In this document: positions 32,464-43,647 of the stretch, in pieces
How positions within the stretch are numbered: position 1 is the first letter of the stretch
How the letters are laid out: every line of letters starts with the position of its first letter
Assembly: GCF_003589595.1 (NCBI RefSeq)
Contig: NW_020654810.1
Location: forward strand, 21,008,350 to 21,072,349
Source: Hyposmocoma kahamanoa
Lineage: Eukaryota; Arthropoda; Insecta; Lepidoptera; Cosmopterigidae
DNA length: 64,000 nt
Direction: 5' to 3'
Notes under the pieces: generated by a model
What the model was told of the DNA's origin: nothing
The model's input: only the letters and a program-made list of their open reading frames with translations
The model's database searches: none
Made by a program: the position numbers and the translations under genes

Positions 32464-34571
32464 CTAAAACAATGCAAACATAAACACTGTTTATTACGTC
32501 GTTAGTTGTCACAGCGGTATTAGCAATGGCATGCTTTAACGAGTACATAAACATATTGATTGATGACAGATGTGTTGAGTTAAACATTGTGCTCAACATT
32601 TATTTAGTTGCAACAACTTATTATTATACGCACAAACTAGTGTTCTTGACTGTAGTGTACACACATTTGTTTACTCAACACTCATGCAGTGTGATAAAAT
32701 ATTAAGGAAGTCAATATATGTATACATGTATACTTACCATAAAAATAAGCCTGTGTGAACAGTATTTTGCTTACAACTTTATTATTGACCTTATTTTACG
32801 AGACGCGGGTAGTTGATGGATTGTACAACAGCATGATTTCCTCAAATAAAAGAGTTCGACTTTGTGGAACTTGATTGGGAACACTAGCTTTTTTTACTCG
32901 ACAACCACATCAATTACCTGCTCTCAAACTAGATAATTGCCAGCTCAGATTACAAAACATATACTCGTAGATTGCCAGTATCATAGATCAGTAATTCAAG
33001 CGGACTGCTAATGCTAATTTGCTAATCTCCATACTACGAAAAAGGTTAAAATTCTAGATGGCGCTGGTTAATAGCCTGGGAAGTATTTTGGTTTATATTA
33101 TGTAAATAGCCGTAGATATCAAGTTATTCCTCTTGAACATGAAATATATGAAGTTAGATTTTTTCCTAGTAATATTATTCAATTATTTTTTAATATATCA
33201 AGTGATGGAACGAACAAGTCGTGCGCCTGATGGTAAGCTACACGCCTGTCCATAACAATAATAATTGCAGTGCCACTCAGAGCTTTAAAAAGCAAAGATC
33301 TGAAGGGCACTGTCACTGCCCCCGTTACCCCGAGACATATTAGTAGCAGTAGAGCTCCTTGTGAAAGAGTTCGTCCAGGGTAGTACTGCCACCTATAACT
33401 ATTTCTGCCGCCAAGCAGTAATATCATTAGCATTACTGTGTTCCGGTTTTGAAGGGTAAGGGTACCTGTGAAATTACAGGCACATGGGACTTGTCAATTT
33501 ATGTCTCAAGGTGACGGGCGCAGTGGCAGTGCCCCTCAAATCTTTGCGATTTAAAGCTCTAAGTGGCACTGCAACTGTTATGGACAGGCGTATCTTCAGG
33601 CTTACCATCAGGCGCACGACTTGTTCGTCCCGTCACTTGATATTATTAAAAAAAAGTTGACAAGTCCCATGTGCTTGTAATTTCACCAGCACCCTTACCA
33701 CAGACATGTCTGTGATCCTTACCTTCCAAACCCGGAACACAGTAATGCTCACATTACTGCTTGGCGGCAGAAATAGGTTACAAGGAGTTCTACTTCTATT
33801 AAATATTGATCACGCGCATTGACTTATCATGCGCTACATTGTCTCAACTTTGCAAATATGCGTGTCAATAGATGGTCATTGTGTGTCACCAAACTAATTT
33901 ATAAATTAACGCTTCATAATATGGATAGATGGCGATACACCAAAATAAAATAGCCGGCACCAACCTTAAATATGTGTGCAATAAGCGCCATCTAGTTGAT
34001 TTATTAGTTATCACTAACAATTAAGAGTAGTTTGATAAATTGCAGCTTGTCAATGTAAAACAGTCGTACAAAAATATTATTTGGTACTTGTCGCGACATC
34101 TGGTGTGCAAATTGATACTAAATACCCGACCACGCTGTCTAGTATCGCGATTAGCAGTCTTCTTGAGTTATTGGTATAATATGGTAGTGCTATTTGCTAA
34201 TAGCACCAAACCGATGAAAGTAACAAATAGAATCAAATATCCAAAACATCTGACAAATTCAGATACCTTCAATTCATTAATTGGCACAATTGGTTACCGA
34301 TCGGAACTTCATCATCTGGCACTGACAATGCTAGCTACTGGGTTACTGAAGTTGTGCAACTAAATAACATGTACAAATATTAGTTATTTGAAAATAAGAC
34401 ATTGTCATAAAGTAATAATATGTTATTTTTGTGCAATATGTTGTGTGTTAAATATAAACAATTTCTTTTTTCAATATGGAGCAAAAAGACCTTTGCAGGG
34501 TTACCATATTTATATTATATTATATTATTAAACTATTTAGAATTTAAATAGTTTAATAATATAATATATTT

Positions 34572-34611
<40 letters not shown>

Positions 34612-37202
34612 ATTTTACTTTTACTTGTTGTTAATAATATTTTTTAGTTGTATTGCGAAAGGGGATAAATAAAAAAAGAAATTTCGCAGAAATACATTAA
34701 TAGTGAATGGTATTATTATGATGTTATAATGATCACCTTCTGTATTTTTATTTTACAGTTGGCCCACCAGTATCAAAACCAATCCGTGAAGTATAGAAGC
34801 ATTATTTTTCAAGATGAAGAACATTTTTATTATATATCGAGTTCTTAGGTTTTTATTATACTTTTTTACATTTCATGAATCTTCTAGTGATCAGATTCGA
34901 GGGAGTTTAGCTAAATTAAAGAATAATGTGGACGTTCCCTTCTACAAATCCCGGGATTTCTCGGAACTGATTATATTTGGATATGCTTATTATTTATTGA
35001 AATTTGAATACATTGACGACAAATTATTATCTCCTATTCAGTATTTGCTACAAATTATTGTCTCAACAAATAATAATATTATAGTTGTGTTTCTATAGGT
35101 ACTTTAATATATTAGTAATATTTTAGCCATTTAAAAAATAAACATGACATACCTTGTATTTTGGAATGTTAAGGAAATATAGTAAAAAAAAGGGTATTAG
35201 TCGCATAAGAAAACGTTCATACTTTACGTAAATTAACTCCCTTAATCACTGACCACTGATCATAACTTATATCATACTTAGTTAGGACAGCGTCAGGCAC
35301 GGTATGCTGAAGGCGCTGGTTCGAATCCAGCCGATCCAAGGAATTTTTCATAGTGTTCGATCTTTGCATGAATAATATTATAACAAACTAGTGGAGTAAT
35401 TTCACAAAAAAATAATTGAACATGATGGCAGTAAAACATCATGATATTCAATAAACTTAATATTACAATTATTATAGTGGCATCTCTGGCCAACCGTTTG
35501 GTAGCTGTAAAGGTATCTAGCTGAGTGAAGAAAAACTTTCTCTTCTTTTTTTTAAATGATTAAACATTGTAACATGCTTTTTTTAGACACTTTTCACTTT
35601 TTAGTTTTAAACTTAAAAAATCGTTTAGAAAAACGTTTAAGTGCATAGATTTTTTATGTTAAAAAAAGCTTGCAACATTGTGTTGATAGCAAAAAGCAAG
35701 AGTAGACCACTAAAGGTTTTAAGTTAAGTAAGTTTATTTGTGAAACATGAGTTTTATTTTTATTTATAAAATTATTATTCACATTGACAAATTAATTTGT
35801 TTATGGAACATAAATGGTGGGACTTGAAACTTAGGCATGTTGTAAAAAATTAAATTGTTGATTATCGAACTGAGCAATGCTTACTTATTTTAAAAAGCAA
35901 AAATTTTTAAATACTTTTTGTTTAAACGTACACCTCTAGTGTAAACATAACGAAAATTTAGTTAACTATCAATAGATTTAGTTGATAGTTAATATTTATT
36001 TACTGCAACCAGTAGTTGCTTGTAAGGTTGCACCCTTTGCACTACGAAATGTCATTCCACTCCTTCTTGAAAAAAAAAAAGTAATAGCTGTTCTTTGAAA
36101 GTCTGTTAAAGTATTAACATATTTAGTATAATTTCAACAAATGAATCACCCAGTAAGTGCAGAAGTCGCCATAAGCATGATGTCCCTTGCACCAATGAGA
36201 TGCGCATTTTGGTTAAAAATAGGCTTCACTGTGTGAACTCCCATACAGTCAGGAATGTCTTGTTTGTTTGCTAGCACCAACAAAGGTACACCGGACAGGT
36301 GTTCTGATGCTATCATCCTGTCTGAAACATTACATAGCAAGAATCGACATTAAGCAAACTAGCTGATATGAAAACTGTTCGCTTTACTATTTCAGAAAGT
36401 AACTCTGTTTTGAAAAGTAACTAATGATTTTTGCGTACTCACCAAATGTTTCTTTTGATTCTGATATTCTTTCTCTATCTGAAGAATCAACTATGTATAT
36501 CACAGCATGGCATTCTGCATAGTACTGCAAACAATATAGGGTTAAAGCAATACCATAGTTATAAACATAAAAGTACACAGTTACTATGAAAAAATAAGTG
36601 TCACATTGAATGTGATAGGTACAGACAAGAGCACATCAAGCTTGACACTTAGTACTTTGGGCCGTTCTTATCGTAAGTGACTTGGATTTAATTCTTAAGT
36701 GTCAAGCTTGACATGCTCTTGACCCTGTACTTGTATTGCATGAGTAAGCTTGGAATATGGTGATGTAAACTTGTTACAAATACTTTTTTTAGATATATTG
36801 ACACAAATCAATCTAAATGAAATATAAAAAATATCTTAAAGCTGTAAAGTAATCCAGGTACTTTGTCCCAGAGAGATTGTAGCTCCTGTTGCCCACCAAG
36901 GTCCCAGAAGTTTAACCGAACGCCGTCGACATCTATTTTTCCTATGTTCAATCCAACTGTAGTCGTGATCCTACTAGGGTTCATAGCCTTATATTTCTTT
37001 GTGAACTTTGTTTTTGTAGCCTCCAAATATGTCTAAAACATATAATAACACTTAACAAACGTGGCCAGTACACAACTATAACAAGAACTTCTGAAAACAA
37101 ACTCTTTACCGTCTTCCCAGCATTATCTAGCCCCAAAATTAAAACACAATACTCGTCTTTTTGAACTAGATATTTATAAAAGCCATGTAATAGAGTGTAC
37201 AT
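32370..37202 (-). CDS. Arfrp1: ADP-ribosylation factor-related protein 1 (Arf-like GTPase)
   Basis: Small GTPase of the trans-Golgi that promotes recruitment of ARL1 and golgins and takes part in AP-1-dependent cargo export. Five exons (37202-37110, 37032-36862, 36524-36443, 36321-36150, 32463-32370) join to 612 nt, 203 residues plus stop; human ARFRP1 has 201. Visible motifs are GLDNAGKT (P-loop, residues 24-31), TTVGLNIG (switch I, 55-62), WDLGGQ (switch II, 74-79), NKQD (134-137) and SALTG near 170. The protein starts MYTLL and lacks the glycine-2 used for myristoylation in Arfs, as expected for this subfamily, whose acetylated N-terminus is read by SYS1. Introns are 77, 337, 121 and 3686 bp. 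An AATAAA on the minus strand at 32223-32218 follows the stop codon. Confidence 0.96.
33193..33800 (-). mobile_element. family A retroposon, outer copy, interrupted
   Basis: Opposite-strand A copy. Its left part stops at CGAGACATA and resumes after the nested insert at AGTTGACAAG, positions that are adjacent in uninterrupted copies. A further internal piece before the end is missing. Confidence 0.75.
33341..33655 (+). mobile_element. family A retroposon, intact copy nested in another
   Basis: Best full copy, about 315 bp. It begins TAGTAGCAGTAGAGCTCC and ends CACTTGATATTATTAAAAAA, so its sense direction is given by the 3' A-tail. No long frame is present, which suggests a SINE or a truncated LINE 3' end. 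It splits another copy (33193-33340 and 33656-33800) lying in the opposite direction. Confidence 0.8.
34516..34568. repeat. AT-rich hairpin
   Basis: 24-bp perfect arms (TATTAAACTATTTA facing TAAATAGTTTAATA, extended by ATATT) with a 5-base loop. Confidence 0.8.
34570..34611. repeat. AT dinucleotide microsatellite
   Basis: Alternating AT with a few C interruptions, next to the hairpin at 34516. Confidence 0.85.
34759..34848 (+). other. possible terminal exon of an unrecognised plus-strand gene
   Basis: A strong acceptor (pyrimidine-rich, ending TTTTACAG) is followed by 29 codons that look coding, LAHQYQNQSVKYRSIIFQDE and on to TAG. No upstream partner exon was identified and the family is unknown. 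It may be chance. Confidence 0.2.
35281..35465 (+). mobile_element. family K tRNA-derived SINE
   Basis: tRNA-like head with B box GGTTCGAATCC (35319), then a 3' body with AACAAACTAGTGGAGTAATT and AATAAACTTA. The body is shared with 49889-49985 and 51845-51930. Confidence 0.6.
36150..36321 (-). CDS. Arfrp1: ARFRP1 exon 4
   Basis: Encodes about residues 116-172, with VPLLVLANKQD (guanine-specificity motif) and ATSALTG. The acceptor ends TTTCAG and the donor is GTGATT, leaving two bases of a glycine codon. Confidence 0.95.
36443..36524 (-). CDS. Arfrp1: ARFRP1 exon 3
   Basis: Encodes YYAECHAVIYIVDSSDRER and SESKETF, then one base of an aspartate codon. The acceptor ends TTTGCAG and the donor is GTGAGT. 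Confidence 0.95.
36619..36730. mobile_element. family G MITE in ARFRP1 intron 2
   Basis: 112 bp with ends GTACAGACAAGAGCACATC and reverse (TGCTCTTGACCCTGTAC) and CAAGCTTGACACTTA/TAAGTGTCAAGCTTG arms. It fills a third of this 337 bp intron. Confidence 0.78.
36862..37032 (-). CDS. Arfrp1: ARFRP1 exon 2
   Basis: Encodes residues 32-88 with both switch regions. The acceptor ends TTTTAG and the donor is GTACCT, phase 0. The exon ends at SLWDK, exactly where the next exon supplies YYAECH. Confidence 0.95.
37110..37202 (-). CDS. Arfrp1: ARFRP1 exon 1
   Basis: Encodes residues 1-31, MYTLLHGFYKYLVQKDEY through GLDNAGKT. The donor is GTAAAG, phase 0. The start codon is the ATG at 37202-37200, which gives the amino terminus conserved in the family. 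Confidence 0.95.
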
Positions 37203-37649
37203 TTTAATACATTGTTTTTTAAACTTTAATTGTGCCAAACAAATCGTAACAAGTTTTTACAAAAACATCATCATCATCATTTTGTACAAACGTCAAAACT
37301 GTCAAATTGTGTTGCGCTTTTTTGCAGAATACGAAGAATTGATAATGTTATTCTTTCTCACCTTTTCAAGAAGTTAGAATATATGCTCTAGTTAGAATTT
37401 ATGAGTTGCCTCAAATAAAATGAAAGCGTTTCGTTTTAGGCGTTTAGTTTTCATGGTATTGGGTCATAGAAAATTCTTGTTTTTCAGAAAAATAAACAAT
37501 AACTTTTTCGGTGTTGTCTACTGTCTAGTCATTTAAAATTTCGTTTTACTCTAAAATCGCTGGTCTACGTCCTTAGTTTCCTCCTGTGTTAATATAGAGA
37601 AGTGGCTGGTTGAAATTGACGTACCTGTACCAAACCAAGCCTCTGTGCA

Positions 37650-37828
37650 GGGGGTCTACTCTCGATCTCCGTCCGTAAACAATTACTGTCAAATAAGTAA
37701 TATTCAATAAAATTAAAAGACAAGTATTCAGTATGAAGCTTCATTTGCATTACGCGTCTTTTCATTTGGTCAAGTGTTGTTTATTTTAGTATTATAAGAT
37801 GTCGGACGGAGATCGAGAGTAGACCCCC
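37650..37828. mobile_element. family F MITE
   Basis: 179 bp copy with ends GGGGGTCTACTCTCG and CGAGAGTAGACCCCC, same interior as the 6004 copy (AGTATGAAGCTTCATTTGC). Confidence 0.8.
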
Positions 37829-39099
37829 AGGCTTGGTTTGAAGAAGCTTCATTTCATCATTTTTGAGTTACGACAGTATTTGGTTTCATGACGTGTGTTT
37901 AGTATTTTTTCATTATTTCTTTTTTTTTATTCAGCTGCGCGTATCATTTTTTCAGTGTTACGACTGTCTGGTCAATGCTGCTATCAGATAAATAAATATC
38001 CCAGGGAACGTACAGAGACATTCCAAATGTGGGTCCATAGAAGAATGATGTAGATGTAAATCTCAGGAACTCAGAAAGTCACAGTGTACATATACACATA
38101 GAGTTACCAATTAATAAGTGATACGACTAGATGGACAGAAATCACGTAGACGCAAGAAGCTTATATCATTTCTTGCGTAGACGAGACAACCAAGGCTGGT
38201 TTTCTCGTCTGTGACAAGAACGAAAGATTTTTGCAAACCGTAAATCACATATCTGGGTCATTTGCTTAGATACGACAGAAAAGTCGCTCGTTCAACGAAA
38301 GCTGGTCTTAAAAAAGGTCGTAGCTGCGGAACATATTGCGTTCAGTCATAGCGGTGTTTTGTAGAAAAGGCATACGCGACATTTCGTAGATTTTTCTTAA
38401 TACTTGCGTCACGTTTTAGAATTCAATTTTGGTTTTAATTAAGTTTAAGTTTTAAAATTGAATTTTGAAAAGTGGACGTAAATATTTTTTAACAGTTGTA
38501 AGAACATAAAACATGCTGTACTGAAAAATCCACAAAATGTTGCTTACGCTCTTTCCACAAAATACCCACGATATGAAATTGGTTGGACTGTGAAATGAGA
38601 GTGAACTAATTAGTGAGGCACTTTATGAAGAAGTCGGCAAGGCAGACAACACTAATAATAATTACAGATCTACTTAAATGCTCAATCAACTATTATTACC
38701 ACATTTGAAAAAAATGTTCTTAATCAGCTGTGTGTCCTGTCTCATATGTCTCATAGACATTATTTCTGTAAAAACGTGCAATATAATATACAACATTATG
38801 TTTAAAACATGGTCGCTCAATACTGGATGCTGATGTAGAGTGGATGAAACATAATTATGTTTTACGAAATTTTCTCGTTCCTGTTGAGGCTTCCCCGTTT
38901 CTGTAGTGTAGGCGACAATGGAATCCTGAAGATGATTGCAAATAGAATGGACTCGGCTATCCTCACCTTCTTGCATGTAATAAAATAGTTATATTGCTGC
39001 ATTTTCAATTATTTTACTAACATAATTTTAAGTATCTCTGTTACTAACTATGAATTAATTGATCTGAAATTAAAGGATTTTTTTTGTTTATTCATATAT

Positions 39100-39490
39100 G
39101 GAAAGACTCACATGATGCTGTAATTGCATTTCGTGACCTTTCTAAGGCATTTGATTGTGTGCATCATGACACACATCGATCGTCTTAAATCATATTTGAG
39201 TGATAGGGTCCAGAAGATCAGTATCAACAGTATGAGATCATTACGGTCCTTCAAGGTCCATTCTGGGTCCATTTTTAATTAGTTAATTACTTTTAATTAA
39301 TTCCATAGCCACATGGAAGGTTTAGAGCAAGAGATAGTATTGTTTGCTGATCGAGGAAGCACGATTACTTATTTGAAGTTAAACGGTACGACGATGTGAA
39401 CTATTTCAAAGGTAGTAGACTGGTTTGTGGTTAATAAATAACTTGCTTCTTGATGAGGAAAAAAACAAATGTGTCAAATTTACATTGCCT
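39100..39490 (+). pseudogene. decayed LINE reverse transcriptase fragment
   Basis: Reads DLSKAFDCVHHDT, a classic non-LTR reverse transcriptase block with preceding AVIAF. After stops and shifts, traces of a FADD-like block (LFADRGS near 39346) and NNLLLDEEKNKCVKFT appear in the order expected of a Jockey/CR1-type LINE. Non-functional. Confidence 0.7.
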
Positions 39491-40243
39491 AGCGTTAGAC
39501 AGTCGGTCACAGACGTTGTTTATACAGTTATTTTGTAGTACAATTTTTGTGTATTAGGATCATATTAGGACGACAAGAATCAATGGTAGTGGGCAACATT
39601 GTTCTTTCTAGTTGTTTCTCAATATGTTATATGATATAAATGTTGTGTGTTAAATGCGAAAATAATTATATTTATAAAAAGCAACAACTAGAGTTTCTAA
39701 CTTGTTCGTCTCAAGTTAATCTGCTACAGCAAACGAATAGTAGAGGTTTCCATTTAACGATTTCAAATGTAATTTGCTCACTCGCGAAATTACGATTTTT
39801 TGTTAATGTATTTATATTATATATATATTATACGCTTAATGTATTTATTTATCAAGAAAAAACCAACACCGTTAAATAAGGTACTTTAAATAGGATGTAG
39901 ACTAAGGGTAAGGCTAATGACAGATTTCCCTGGTTTATTTATCATAAAAAAATTAAATTAAATGTAAATTATGTAGAATTTAATAAAAAGTTCTTGATGC
40001 GAGCTCCCAAACTATCTTATCCGGCCCTGACTAAAAAGTTTGAGCAAAGTGTGGCAAAGTTACTTTTCACCACTACAAATTGTGTTATTTGCCTAAAATA
40101 TTGTCAATTTTAGGCCACATAGGCTAACCGCTCGCGCGAATTACAGTTATTACTGGGAATAAAATCGCAGGGAAATGCGTTAAATGCGGCAAAAATGTCT
40201 TTAATTTTGTGTTTTTTTGGCCGTCAATCAGTATTCTTTTTTT

Positions 40244-40338
40244 TGTTACTGGCACTTCGCGGTTTGCGTTTGTGCCACTGCAAAACGGGGAAACGAAAAA
40301 CAATGGAAAGGAAAATAATTTGGAAGAAGGGATCTGGG
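40244..40338. repeat. family N shared repeat
   Basis: GGCACTTCGCGGTTTGCGTT, TGCCACTGCAAAACGGGG and AATTTGGAAGAAGG recur, inverted, at 47889-47985. Function unknown. Confidence 0.65.
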
Positions 40339-40749
40339 AAGAACACAGTAGTATACAAATGCTGTATACGTTTAATAATGTAAAATAAAACAAAATTAAA
40401 AAATAAATAAATACAAAAATCCACTATCACTGCTTCCATTTATTTTGAAAATTTACTTACACATAGGAAGAGATAATTTTTTAGGAAAGTTTTCAAATGT
40501 GACATTAAGAATTTGAATAGTGAATTTAATGATATTCTATATCATAAAATATAAAACGTGGAAGTGCCCAAAATATTGTTTTGATATTATTTAAATAAAA
40601 ATAGTGTTGTTAAAATAATAATAATAATATTATTTTGTTTATTAAAATAATTAGATATAATGTTGTGCTTATATTAATTATCGAAGGTTATACTTTATAC
40701 GTTCAAGTAAGGTACGAAAGTGCTAATTGAAAAAAAAGCACTAGAAAAA

Positions 40750-43554
40750 ATGAGTCCTATTAATGAACATAAGAAATCGCCATCATCAACAGGAACAACT
40801 ACAGATTATAATTTTTTTGAAGAATACGAAACGCCTCGAAAAGTCAACATTACTGTAATGCTGAAAGGTCAAAATCCGATCCAACAAGATTTATTATTTT
40901 TTGCATACTTTGACGGTCAAATTATGGCAGAAGAGAAATGGCAACATGAATTAGAAATAGATTTGCCTATATTTTTAAATTTAAAAGATTATGGTCACAA
41001 ATATCTGATTGCAGAAACACCGTTACTTTTTATAGTTCGTGCCCTCACAGGGTCTAAGGCTGGAAAAGATCCCGATCCATTAGCACACGTAGACAATAAG
41101 GCCGGGGGAGCGCTGGATTTACTTCCTTTACTGATTGGAGAAGATGAGATTTACATTAAAGTACGATTAATTTCTGTAGAAACTGGAGACTGGTACCATG
41201 GCTTGAAAGTAGTTGTCCATGCAGAAACCATTGGACAATTAGACCACATTTACTATCCATTAATAATTACTATGATTTCTGCGCATTGTTTGCCTAACGT
41301 TAAAGATGGTACATTTTATGTTGGAGCCATTGGTTTAGATATCCTGGAGGAACCTGTTACCGTTAACTTTGGCTTAGCGTTAAGTCACCGAGATGCAAAA
41401 AAGACAGTTTGGGCTGCTGTCAGTACGGCAGGAGTAATGGCTAATAGCGCGTACAATGCACCAGACGAAGATAAATTTGTGCCTTACGATCTTAATCCTC
41501 AAGATTTGCCCCAATGCAATTCTGTATACTGGAATGCTGTTAAACGTATTCTTATCACTGACCAGAGTGCATTTCGAAAGAGATTGTTACGTCACTTTCC
41601 AGTTGAAATTGCTGGTGTGCCGAGGATCGGTAAAATCGATGTAAGAGGGCGTTATACGGCTTTGGTTGATGTTGGAGTACTTTTAGAACCAGGCCAGGAT
41701 AGTTTAATATCTTGTGCCAAGCTTAAATATTACTCTGCATTACCTCTCGGCGAAGGTACAGGACCGCTGTTAGTGTTGCCTCCCAGTAGTACCAAAAATA
41801 GTGCGCGTGATCGCGATCCTGCTTCTGCTTTTGTTGTCGATGAAAGAGGTCATAATGCGTATGTTGTGGTGCAATTCAATTTAATGGAACCTGTAATACC
41901 TAAACAAAGATTGTACAGTCTATTTGAAACTATAGGATTTCCTGCACCCGAGGGACCGCGTCGAGCACACGAAAGCACATTGCACATGGAACCTCTGCCT
42001 GAAGACCCTTTAGTCGACGCGAGAAAGATAAGATTGGAAGAAGGAGCATTGGCCGTCCACAAGGAACTAAGCGGCATGACTTGTACAGGTGCAGTATCTA
42101 TGAACCAAGGCATTAAACGCACGGCTGCAAACAAACTCATGATGCGAATTCGAACAATGTTAAAACAATTTGCACCAGGTGAGTGCTCATACCTTGATTG
42201 GCAAGATACTGTTACCAGACAGCATGCAACGGCACGACGCGCAGTCACAGCTTCGTTCGCGCCTCAACCACCTCAACCACGAATGACACAGCCGTATGCC
42301 GCTGCTAGGTGCCGAATGGCTTCCGATACTAGGATTGCAGAATATCACATTTCTCATAATTTAGAAGTTTCTCCTGAACACCCTAGACCTTTACTGTCCA
42401 AAGCATTAAGATGTCTAGAACAAAGATACGATTCAGATGCCAAGAAATATATAGTCCAAGGTCTGAGTTCTCTAGTTATGAATAAATATTTGCTGTGGAT
42501 GTACGGAGGTATAGAATACGACAAAGGGGAAGAAGCTTTAGAAAGAGCAATAGCAGCTTTACAAATTGCTTGCAAAGGAGAGCACTCCGATGGTACTTCG
42601 AATGCGATTGCATTTGCAGCATTACACACTGTTCTTCATTATGGTAATAGACCTTATGGCGCATTTGTGGCAGCTAAGAGAATGAGAAAATCATATGAGT
42701 TGCAGAAAGAGTGGCCTAAATTTCTTAAACGTTGGCTCGAAAGTAGTGGAGAAGAAGAAATATACTGGGTACCAAGTGTTATAAGATCCGATAACCCTAT
42801 GTTGATAGCTGCCGCTTTTTTTCTTTGTTTGCGATGCTATAAATTAAGTGAACAAATATTGCAATGCATGGAAAACGGCTGTGCTACTCTTGGCTCCAGG
42901 TTCCACTTGGAGACCATTATATTTCCAGATCTGTATTATTTACGAGCTGTGTCATTTTTAATGAGGAATCAAGTAGACCAGGCGAAGAATATTATCGCAG
43001 CTGGAATAAAAAAATTAGGACCTTGTGCTATGTTGACACAAATTCACGCAACTTGCTTGAAGGTGGAAAGAGGATGGGACGCCGAGTGCGAACATGCACT
43101 AATAAATGCTGATCGATTCGGGGCCGAGATTCCTCCTGCGCTTCTGCTTCAGTCTGCAATGAGTCATCTAAAGAAGAATCCGGATATTGCTTTGCAAAGA
43201 GCAGCTCGTGCTCATAGGCTGGCTCCGAGTGCTCACACTGCGTTTACTATTGGACTGTGCTATGCTAGGATGGGTGATTACAACTTGTCGGAGCGATGGT
43301 TCGCAGTATCAGTGAAAGTGGAGCCGCTGCTGGCTGACGGGTGGGCGATGCTGGCGGTGCTGGCAATGCGGCAACGCGATGTGGACAAAGCACGTGCCAT
43401 GTTGCGTACCGCGCATCAGGCCGGTCCTCTCAGCGACGACGTCAAATTCCAAGTCTCAAAAATGATGTCCATCATTAAAATCGAGACCTTATCTGACTCA
43501 ATGTTGAAGAATTTATGTTTGTGTGATTATCTTATCGATAAATTAGAAGCTTAG
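40750..43554 (+). CDS. CFAP70: CFAP70-like cilia- and flagella-associated TPR protein, intronless
   Basis: Axonemal protein whose family binds near the base of outer dynein arms and supports ciliary and sperm flagellar beating. The frame encodes 934 residues; human CFAP70 has about 1,120. The first ATG (40750, context GAAAAAATGAG) follows an in-frame stop at 40708. The N-terminal half aligns by eye with CFAP70: DLLPLL at residues 123-128, then a segment with KRILITDQSAFRKRL, the short motif FPVEI, and YTALVDVGVLLEPG. The C-terminal third, from about residue 530, is helical repeat sequence of TPR type, ending in units such as WAMLAVLAMRQRDVDKARAM. There is no intron across 2.8 kb, whereas the vertebrate gene is multi-exonic. 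Identity rests on motif order; a divergent TPR relative is the alternative. Confidence 0.8.
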   Translation: MSPINEHKKSPSSTGTTTDYNFFEEYETPRKVNITVMLKGQNPIQQDLLFFAYFDGQIMAEEKWQHELEIDLPIFLNLKDYGHKYLIAETPLLFIVRALTGSKAGKDPDPLAHVDNKAGGALDLLPLLIGEDEIYIKVRLISVETGDWYHGLKVVVHAETIGQLDHIYYPLIITMISAHCLPNVKDGTFYVGAIGLDILEEPVTVNFGLALSHRDAKKTVWAAVSTAGVMANSAYNAPDEDKFVPYDLNPQDLPQCNSVYWNAVKRILITDQSAFRKRLLRHFPVEIAGVPRIGKIDVRGRYTALVDVGVLLEPGQDSLISCAKLKYYSALPLGEGTGPLLVLPPSSTKNSARDRDPASAFVVDERGHNAYVVVQFNLMEPVIPKQRLYSLFETIGFPAPEGPRRAHESTLHMEPLPEDPLVDARKIRLEEGALAVHKELSGMTCTGAVSMNQGIKRTAANKLMMRIRTMLKQFAPGECSYLDWQDTVTRQHATARRAVTASFAPQPPQPRMTQPYAAARCRMASDTRIAEYHISHNLEVSPEHPRPLLSKALRCLEQRYDSDAKKYIVQGLSSLVMNKYLLWMYGGIEYDKGEEALERAIAALQIACKGEHSDGTSNAIAFAALHTVLHYGNRPYGAFVAAKRMRKSYELQKEWPKFLKRWLESSGEEEIYWVPSVIRSDNPMLIAAAFFLCLRCYKLSEQILQCMENGCATLGSRFHLETIIFPDLYYLRAVSFLMRNQVDQAKNIIAAGIKKLGPCAMLTQIHATCLKVERGWDAECEHALINADRFGAEIPPALLLQSAMSHLKKNPDIALQRAARAHRLAPSAHTAFTIGLCYARMGDYNLSERWFAVSVKVEPLLADGWAMLAVLAMRQRDVDKARAMLRTAHQAGPLSDDVKFQVSKMMSIIKIETLSDSMLKNLCLCDYLIDKLEA

Positions 43555-43641
43555 TTAGCGAGGCTATTCTACTCACTCTTTACCTGTCTTTGTATTTATC
43601 TAAGTACTAGCTTATTTTTAATTCTGTCTCTACGTAAATTT

Positions 43642-43647
43642 AATAAA
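43642..43647 (+). terminator. polyadenylation signal of the CFAP70-like gene
   Basis: AATAAA 88 bases after the TAG stop, in AT-rich sequence. It is the first such signal downstream. Confidence 0.6.

Larger units (their letters stand above)
32464..36149 (-). other. Arfrp1: ARFRP1 intron 4
   Basis: A 3.7 kb intron holding the nested A retroposons (33193-33800), an AT hairpin and AT tract (34516-34611), a K-type SINE (35281-35465) and a possible plus-strand exon at 34759-34848. Confidence 0.7.
37203..40749. other. intergenic region between ARFRP1 and the CFAP70-like gene
   Basis: The two genes are divergent here, so this 3.5 kb should contain both promoters. It also holds the second F element (37650), a hairpin pair around 38149, a decayed LINE reverse transcriptase piece (39100-39490) and the first N repeat (40244). 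No other gene was recognised. Confidence 0.6.

Noticed and set aside
34040..34363. 107-codon plus-strand frame in ARFRP1 intron 4
   Set aside because: No recognisable motif and AT-driven composition; no paired exon or signal. Likely chance.
42354..42629. Open frames on the minus strand inside the CFAP70-like gene
   Set aside because: Shadows of the 934-residue plus-strand frame.
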